Assembly: GCA_028583605.1 (NCBI GenBank)
Contig: CM053337.1
Span: 26,336,162 to 26,400,161, forward strand
Reading direction: 5' to 3'
Source: Dastarcus helophoroides
Lineage: Eukaryota > Arthropoda > Insecta > Coleoptera > Bothrideridae
DNA length: 64,000 nucleotides
Shown in pieces: positions 56,673 to 64,000 of this stretch. Position 1 is the stretch's first letter. Each line of letters opens with the position of its first letter. A program made the translations under genes and the position numbers. Below the pieces are notes generated by a model. The model was not told the DNA's origin, did not search any database, and saw only the letters and a program-made list of their open reading frames with translations.

Positions 56673-57690
56673 TACAGGGTGTCCATGTTTTAAGTGCCCT
56701 AAATAAAACAGGTGATAGAAAAACAATTTTAAGCAAAACGTTTCCTGTGAACATGTATCCGGAAACTTACAAGGTGTTACAAGGTGTTAAAATTTGAATT
56801 AAAAAAAAAAGTATACTTTTCCACTTTCAAGTTTTCTAAGCATATTTAAACCAAATTTTGCACACATGGTGTATGAATGAAGGATCACAAAATAAAATAA
56901 AAGTTTCTATCTCAACCAGTGGCGGAATTACAAGTGATCTGTGATATTATTGTAGGAAAAACGCCGTACACCACTGGAGAAATGAAATAAAATACCCGTT
57001 TTGGGTATAGTATTTAATTTTGAATGAAAGTTATTTCTGGACATTTTTCCGTATTTGCCACTAGTTGCGTCATGTCATTGGTTTTGGAAAGAACATCACT
57101 CTCACTCGTACTTTCACTAGGGAAAGTTTAAATTCTCTCACAATACTGACAAATATGAAAGAAGTTTAAGAGTCAACTTTATCCAAAACTGTTAATTTAT
57201 TTCATTATATCCAGTGTCATAGCATTTTAATCTTATCCCTCTTTGTGTTAGTCAGTAATTATTTAAATACTAGCTTACATTGTATTCGAACAGTTCCTAC
57301 TTAAAACATAAGATAGTAAATGCCAACAAAAAGTGTCACGAGAAAACTCTTCTTCAGAATCAAACGCTTTATCCAAAAATTGTATTTTATTTCATTTTGT
57401 TTAGTGGCGTACTACTTTTTTTTCAAAACACTATCATAGATTACCCGAAATTCCGCCACTGGTTGAGATAGAAATTTAATTTTCTTTTGTTTTATAATCC
57501 TTTATCTACACACCATGTGTGTAAAATTTAGTTTAAATAACTCTAAAAACTTTTTTTTATTCAAATTTTAACACCTTGTATATTTTTTCCTAAGAGTTGC
57601 TGGATATATGTTCATAGGAAACTTTTTCCTTAAAATTACTTTTTCCATAGCCTGTTTCATTAAAGGCACGTTAAACGGGGACACCTTGTA
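56673..57690. mobile_element. TA-flanked foldback element with ACAGGGTGTCC ends
   Basis: Ends read TACA(G/A)GGTGTCC inward and are flanked by TA (56671-56672, 57691-57692). Inverted similarity extends about 330 bp: CAACCAGTGGCGGAATT pairs across 56920 and 57455, and AATGAAATAAAATAC pairs across 56990 and 57385. The centre also contains a direct repeat (TTTATCCAAAA.. near 57178 and 57370). No coding. Confidence 0.8.
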
Positions 57691-57699
57691 TATAAGGTT

Positions 57700-58555
57700 T
57701 TTACATTTCTCAAAATTTCGACATTTTTGTGGAAATGTAAATTTTCTCTTTATGGTATGTTATTCCGTAAAATCGACTTTTATTTCTTAAGACTTTATTC
57801 CATCTAAGAAATTTCAACTTATTTAAAATTCGACCACTTTTTCAAAATGTTTCCCAAAATTGGTTATTTTTTAATTCTATTTTTTTTATAATTTGTGTTA
57901 TTCTCGAAGTTACAATTTATACTCAGCATTCAATGTTCTGTTTGAAAACGGAACTTTCTCTTGGAAATTTAGATTATTTTCCAGAGTTTTCGAACTTTTT
58001 CAGGGAATTTCAACTGTTTAAAGTTCCATTTTTTCAGGTTTCTTCGTTAACTAAGAATTTTGATTTTCGTCGAAATTAAACTTTTTTGGAAGTTTTATTT
58101 TATTCAGGAAATTTAAAATTTTCTTCTTGTAATTTGACCCTGGAAATGTTCTATATATTTAAAAATCTGTAGTTTCCTCAAATTTCCGAGTTTATTTCTA
58201 AAATTTGTCTTTCGTTTGGAAGTTGTCTAATTTTTTACCAAATTGATATTCTTTTACATTTAACCTTTTTAATTCATTTTGTTTTTGAAAATGTAATTTA
58301 GCCACGGCATAGACTTTCTTTAATTAGAATTTATCTTTCTCTAGGAAGATTAAAAGTTTCTCCCAAAATTATGACTTTTTTCTGTTATATTCAATTTTCT
58401 TACAGATCTCTTCATTTTACTCGGCTTTTTTCATTTTGTTATTTTCAAAATTTAACTTTTTTCATTCTACTTTATTCTGAATAAAATTGTTCTTAAAATT
58501 TCACCTTTTATAGAAAATTTAAATTTTATCTAAAGTTCGACAATATTCTTAGTAT
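57700..58555. repeat. T-rich degenerate repeat field
   Basis: As at 49-53 kb; no gene. Confidence 0.45.
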
Positions 58556-58560
58556 TCTTA

Positions 58561-58987
58561 GGGTGCGTTTAGATTAGACACTTTATTCCGTATATTTCTC
58601 TGACATAATTATATACCAAGTGTAAACCATCCTGAGACAAGCTATCTAAGGCTAATCACAGGTCTGAGATAAATTACTTGACACAAAATACCGACATATG
58701 TCATGCAGTCATATAATTTCTCTTGATATATTTCATGGGATTCACTATTGCATATCTTTTACAATATTAAGATACTATTCCATAAAAGTTACTTGCATAT
58801 TTAATTAGACAAAGCCTATTAATCCTTTAAAGAAGCAAAGACATTTTATGTTGACACTTTATCTCAGCAATAAGTGTCAGCAATTTTATTCAGCTACATT
58901 TCCGTCATAGTGTAAACGGACAAGGAAATTTAGTCTCAGAAACCTAAGATTTCTTTCATGAAATAAGTCTCTAATCTAAACACATCC
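58561..58987. mobile_element. Harbinger-type MITE, copy 1
   Basis: Ends read GG(G/A)TG(C/T)GTTTAGATTAGA inward and are flanked by TTA (58558-58560, 58988-58990). The 3-bp TTA duplication fits PIF/Harbinger. 427 bp, noncoding. Confidence 0.8.
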
Positions 58988-58990
58988 TTA

Positions 58991-59678
58991 GAGGATTTTT
59001 GAGACACCTTGGGATTATTAACTATTGTATACAACTTATAATAGTGTAACGGAATGTAAATTGTAGAATTTAGTACGTAAGAAAAGTTTCTAGAAAGATC
59101 TGATAAGGGGAAAGCAGTCGCGATAATGAAGCAAACAAGCAGATAAGCGTTCCAGAAATTTCAGCAAACGATAAGCCTTATCTACGAGATTTCTCTAGAA
59201 CCTGGAAGCCAAAACTATATAAGGCGGTCGCCTTTCCCTTAAGTTAGTTAGAGTCAGTCAGTGTAATTAGTGAGTTAGTAGTTAGAAGTAATTAAGTGAG
59301 TTCTTTATTCAGTTGTAATGTTCCGAATTTAGTTTGGTAATAAAGTGGGTATTATTCAATTCACGTGTTAATAATCGATTCGAACCGATAAGCCCGTAAC
59401 AATATTGAGATACTGTTCTTAAATAATTTGCAGATTTAATTAGACAAAACCTGTTCAATATTTGCAAACCATTGAATATCCAGTATTACCAATTAGCCCC
59501 AATCACATTTTAATTATTTAAAGCAGCAAGGACATTTTATGTCGACACTATATCTCAGCTAGAAATGTCATCAATTTTATTTAGCTACATTTGTATCATG
59601 GTGTAAACGGGCAAAGAAATTTAGCCTCAGATACCTAAGATATCTATCAGGAAATAATTCTCTAATCGAAACGTACCC
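58991..59678. mobile_element. Harbinger-type MITE, copy 2, 5'-truncated and split by a solo LTR
   Basis: Its right end (59640-59678, TCTAATCGAAACGTACCC then TTA) and interior align with copy 1 (GCAAAGACATTTTATGT-like and GTGTAAACGG stretches). The first ~190 bp are missing. The LTR at 59045 interrupts it at the equivalent of 58768 in copy 1. Confidence 0.65.
59045..59401 (+). repeat. solo LTR of the Ty3/gypsy-type family
   Basis: Starts TGTAACGGAATGTAAATT and ends GATAAGCCCGTAACA, so TG...CA. It is the plus-strand counterpart of the LTRs at 30.2 and 31.7 kb. Flanked by ATAG (59041-59044) and ATAT (59402-59405), a 4-bp duplication with one change. The internal region is gone, as after LTR-LTR recombination. 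Confidence 0.85.
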
Positions 59679-59699
59679 TTAACTTTCGAGTCTATTTTC

Positions 59700-60385
59700 A
59701 AAATTCGTCTTCTTTCTAAATTAACAATTTATTTATAAAATTTGATTATGATTTCTATTAAAGTTCAACAATTTTCTTAAATTTTCAAACTTATTTTAAA
59801 AATTTGTTTTTTTCTTTCAAAGTTGTACAATTTTTAATACAGTTCGACTTTTTTTTTATTCTTAATTTTTTTTTAGTTCGCCTTGATGTCGAAATTTCAA
59901 ATTATTTTCAGATTCAACGTTCTTGTTTTTATACAAATTTAACTTCGTCTAGCAAATTTCGAAGTTCGTTTCAAGATTTTGTCTTTTTATATTAAATTTA
60001 TTTTTTTTATAGATCTTTTCATTTTACTCAAAATTTTTCAATGATCTTGTCGAATTTTCATTTTTTGTAATTTCATTGGGTTTTACAAATTCTATTTTTC
60101 CTAGTTTGACTTCTTTAGGAAATTACGAATTTTTCTACAATTCGACAATATTCTCGTCTTTATAATTTGTTTTAAAAACCCATAAACATTTCTTCTTAAC
60201 ATTTGGGTCTGGGAATTTTTTTTCTCTTAAAATTTGATGATAATTTTCTCAAACTTGCAAGTTTATTTTCAAAATTTGTTATATCTTTCAAGGTTGTGCA
60301 ATTTCTAAGAAAATTAGCCTTCTTTGACTTTTATTTTTTTTATTCGTCTTGGTCTCTAAACTTTAATTTATTTTCAAGATTTAAA
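59700..60385. repeat. T-rich degenerate repeat field
   Basis: As above; short chance ORFs only. Confidence 0.45.
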
Positions 60386-60389
60386 GTTT

Positions 60390-61400
60390 TTCGGATCCCG
60401 TACCTTAAAAGAAGAAAAATGAAACCTTATAATCTCTCTCTCTCTTCCGTGTTCGTCCGTCCGTCTATCACATAGAGGTTTTCGTCAAACACATAGAAAT
60501 TTGAAATTTGGCAAAGCGTTAGTTTTCAGTGATCTACATAGCGCTAGCCAACGATTACAAATAAAAATTATAAAATGGGGGGTTAATTTGGTCTCCGAAA
60601 AATAAAGTTTTAGTTAATATATCGTGTGAGGTATTATTCGAAAGAGCTACCTCTAAGCATCCTAAAATATTTTATTTATAAAATTTAATCCAATCCTTTT
60701 ATAAGTATAGCTCAAGATGTGTCCGGAGCGACCCCCCCCCCGGCCTCTTATTCTCTTAGATTTCTAAAGATTAAATTTAGATATGATTAAGGTCTGTAGA
60801 TATTGGGCCACAGATTATCAGAAAACTGCAAGTTTTTTTGGTATAGTAATAGTTGTTAAGAATAAAATATTTTATAAAAAAGTAGGTGCTTACATTACAG
60901 AGCTTTTTGATACATATAATAATAGTTTGTTTTTTTATCAAATAAAAAAATTGATTTAGCTAACGGATTGATTTCAAGGGTCAAATGTGCCTATTAAATC
61001 ATTTCATTTAGATGAATATTTTCGGGGTTAGCCCTAGTTTATTAAATTGCCTGCAACGCAGTTATTGCGGTCGGAATCGAATATTTTAGCGTGATTCGAG
61101 GCGATCTCATAAACTGTGTTAGTCATCGACTTATTGCGAATTGCGAATAAATGATTTTTTATCTGAGACATTACAACAGAGTTAACAATTCCATAAATAT
61201 TTGGACTGATTGTAGAAAAAATGTGTGTATATCTAAAAACGGACAATTTTTTTATTTTTCAATTAAAACACAAGAAAATTTGGATAAAATTTTAAATTCA
61301 TACATAGGTAAAAATGATTTAATTTGCTCTACTGTTAAATGTAGTAATTGGCATGGAACCCTAATTGAGCAAGCTCGACTTATTCCTGGCTGAAATATTT
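60390..61400. repeat. dispersed noncoding repeat, copy 3
   Basis: The fullest copy: GTTCGTCCGTCCGTCTATCA, GGCAAAGCGTTAG, GCGCTAGCCAACGAT, GGGTTAATTTGGTC, TTTAGTTAATATATCG, GAAAGAGCTACCTC, and the end AAGCTCGACTTATTCCTGGC. About 1 kb. No coding and no TIRs that I can see. Confidence 0.7.
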
Positions 61401-61864
61401 TTAAAAATTCGTCTTATTAAATTAATATTTACTTATTAAAATTTAACCCTGGGAAAGTTCCTTCTTTTTAAAATTTCACAATATTCTCAAAATTTCAAGT
61501 TTATTTTCAAAGTTTGTTTTTCCTTTAAAAGTGTACAATTTTTAACAAAATTCAATATTTTAACATTTAATATTATTTTTTAATTCGTCCTAGTTTCGAA
61601 ATTTTTATTTATTCCTAAAATTAGACGTTTCCTTTTATTAAAATTTAAGTTTCTCTAGAAAATTTCCAATTTTTCGTCAAAATTTTGGCTTTCGTCATAA
61701 AATTGGATTTTTTACAGATTATTTTTATTTAACTCGAAATTTTTAGTTCTTGTCGGAAATTAACTTTTTTTATTTTGTTTTAATTTGAGAACTGGACAAA
61801 ACTTAAAATTTAAAATTATTTTTGTGTGTTTACTTTTAATGTGTCTCTTAAATGTTTATTGTTA

Positions 61865-62315
61865 TACAGGGTCCTAGAATTTTGTTTAAATGAGACCTTA
61901 ACTGCGTACAAGGATGTATTTCAGGAAAACACATGTACAGGGTTCTCCAAAAAGTGAGCCGCTAGAGGTGAATTGTTTTAAATAGAACGCCCTGTATTTT
62001 TTACAATTTTGGGTTCCCTTCTAAGAACTTTACATATTTCTAGTTGTAAAATATTGTTAAATTTAGTTGGATAGTTCCAGAGTAATAAATAAAGATAAAA
62101 AAAATACTTTGCAACATTTTCTTTAAACATTCATTAAAAATACAATAACGCGCTAAAATCAAAATTACGCTAGGTGTTTACTATAGTGAGTCTTTAGTTA
62201 CTTTGCTATAAATATCTTAAACCTAACTTGAATAGGGTGTCCAAAATTCAATGCCAAATTGCCTAAAATATTAAGCAATTTTTCTTTGTTTTTTCAAATA
62301 GGACACCCTGTACAT
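61865..62315. repeat. cluster of ACAGGGT(G)TCC element ends
   Basis: TATACAGGGTCCT (61867), GTACAGGGTTCTCC (61935), ACGCCCTGTATT (inverted, 61988), ATAGGGTGTCC (62236) and GGACACCCTGTAC (inverted, 62303) lie close together. They resemble the ends of the foldback element at 56.7 kb. I read them as fragments of one or more related MITEs. Confidence 0.55.
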
Positions 62316-62319
62316 TTTT

Positions 62320-63740
62320 TTTCTGTGAGATAGAGAATTAAAAAATGGACATTATTTGTACCCAGAAATATTTCGAAATTTTTAACGATTAAGCAGATAT
62401 TCGTCGGATTATTACATATGACTCTTTCGACGCTAAGATGCAAGACAAAGAATCAAAGATGGCTTTGATAAAAATTAATTACCTTTAATTTTGTTGTAAG
62501 TTAACTTTCAAGCTCTCTTAAAACTACAAATACTTATTTACAAATAAAATTTTTATTAAAATTTGTGTTTGAGGATTTTCTTTCTTCTTAAAGTTTGATA
62601 ATTTTCCCAAATTTCCAAGATTCTTTTTAAAATTTGTTTTACTTTCGAAGTTGTGCAATTTTTAACAAAATTTGATTCCTTTGACTTTTAATATTTTTTA
62701 TTCATCTTGGTTTCGAATTTTTAAGTTATTCTCACAATTTAGCCTTTTTTTTACATTGAACTTTCTCTAGGAAATTTTGAAGTTTATTTTAAGATTTTGA
62801 CTTTATATTTTACAAAATTTAAATTGTTTACAGGTTTATTAATTTTACTAAAAATTTTTATTTTATTTTTGTCAAATTGTAGCTTTTTTTAAGAGTTTAC
62901 TTGGTTCTCAAATTTAGAATTTTTGTCGAAATTTGGTTTCCTTTAAGAAATTTCATCTTTTTCCAAAGTTCGATTTTTGACATTCTAGTTCATTTTTAAA
63001 TCTGGTCTTTTTAAATTTATTTTTTTATTTAACTCCGGGAAATTAAAAAAAAATTCGAATTTTAGGTTCAAAAATTTTCGAACTTTAGGTTCGAAAATTT
63101 TCTTAAATTTTTAAGTTTATTTTCTAAATTTGTTTTTTATTCCGAGGGTGTTCAATTTCTAACAAAATTCGACCAGTTTGACGTTTAACTTTTTTTTGTA
63201 ATTCATCTTTGTCTTGAAATTTCATTTCAATTTCAAAATTTAAAGTGTTTTATGGAAACTTAACTTTCTCTAGAAAATTTCGAAGTTTCTGTCAAAATTT
63301 GGAATTATTTACAAAATTTTATTTTCTTACACATCTCCTTAGGCTATTCGCAATTCTCATTTTGGGCTTGTTAAAATTCGACTTTTTTTATTTTATTTTA
63401 TTCTGAGAAGTAAGATATTTCTTAAAATTTAGATTTCTTTAGGAAATTTCGATTTTTTTTTTAATTTGACAGTTTTTCAACTTTTAAATTGATCTTGCAA
63501 ACTCGTCTTTCAGCACTTTAGAAATGTTCTTAGCATTCTATTTGTTCTGAAATATTTAAGTTTCGATGGATTTTTTTGTCGAAAATTTTACTCTTCAAGG
63601 GAAATTTTGACTTTTTTTCGAAATTTTCGAGATTTCATGTTTCTAGAAATTTGTCTTTTTTGCCGCAAAATGTAAATATGTTCTGAAAATTTCAGCTAAT
63701 TTTTGAAAAATTAAAAATTTTAATAAAAATATTATTTTTA
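62320..63740. repeat. T-rich degenerate repeat field
   Basis: As above; no gene. Confidence 0.45.
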
Positions 63741-64000
63741 GAAATATTTAAGATAGATAGATACCCAATAGATATATTAGGTGTTCAGTGGTAAAAGCAA
63801 TACATTTCCGGACGACGACGTAAATTGTGGCCGAGGCGTTAGCCGGAACTTAACAAACATCAAAGTCTGAGAATATGCTTTCACACATCGTCGTTGCTTC
63901 AAAAAATCTTTTATGTGCTGAAATTTAAATTTTATAGAAGAACAGAAAAACATATTTATTTGGAAGGAAAGATAAATTAGGTCCCTATCAGATTATGAAG
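63741..64000. other. window edge, unassigned
   Basis: A slightly GC-richer stretch (63800-63900) with a run of GACGACGACG. No feature recognised. Confidence 0.3.

Noticed and set aside
1..64000. Prokaryotic features (operons, Shine-Dalgarno sites, CRISPR arrays)
   Set aside because: Composition, LINEs, LTR elements and TA transposons show eukaryotic nuclear DNA; none of these was found.

Overview
The window reads as arthropod, most likely insect, nuclear DNA. It is strongly AT-rich, has no dense coding, and is built from transposable elements of kinds typical of insect genomes: pogo/Tigger-like, mariner, PIF/Harbinger, several non-LTR (LINE) families, a Ty3/gypsy-type LTR family, foldback elements and MITEs. 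I found no host protein-coding gene that I can name, and no rRNA or true tRNA gene. The stretch is best read as intergenic DNA or a very large intron.

Layout. 1-9 kb: a structurally complete pogo-like transposon (862-3456) with terminal inverted repeats, a TA duplication and an intact transposase ORF; then a minus-strand LINE (3540-7235) split by a Harbinger deletion derivative (4587-5326), next to an internally deleted mariner (7255-7894) and a ~1 kb inverted-repeat element (8012-9005). 9-18 kb: mostly anonymous AT-rich DNA, an A-rich degenerate repeat field, and a TA-flanked MITE (16640-17515). 18-25.6 kb: a three-deep nest of four LINEs. 27.4-28.5 kb: a foldback element with an internal tandem array. 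29.4-32.3 kb: a dispersed noncoding repeat split by an integrase-only LTR retrotransposon. 33-35.4 kb: two more foldback elements. 37.7-40.8 kb: remnants of three minus-strand LINEs, two of them from a YMDD-type family. 43.5-44.3 kb: a palindromic tRNA-derived SINE-like unit with a 13-bp target duplication. 45.9-46.6 kb: a 332-bp tandem duplication followed directly by a hammerhead ribozyme motif. 47.4-49.2 kb: a plus-strand LINE. 49-64 kb: T-rich degenerate repeat fields with embedded foldback elements, MITEs, a solo LTR and two more copies of the dispersed noncoding repeat.

The most interesting result is RNA-based. A full type I hammerhead ribozyme motif sits at 46551-46615: CTGACGA core, 4-bp stem II, GAAAC, palindromic ACTAGT stem III, C17, and a stem I with an internal loop. 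Separately, a dispersed repeat family present four times (about 14.6, 36.3, 44.7 and 51.3 kb) carries a hammerhead-like fold, with a compensatory base change in stem II between copies. Second-tier observations are a -1 slippery site joining the pogo transposase to a PHD-like finger, the SINE palindrome, and the GTAC-rich foldback. Several anonymous segments with homeodomain-type TAATTA clusters could be regulatory, but this rests on composition only.
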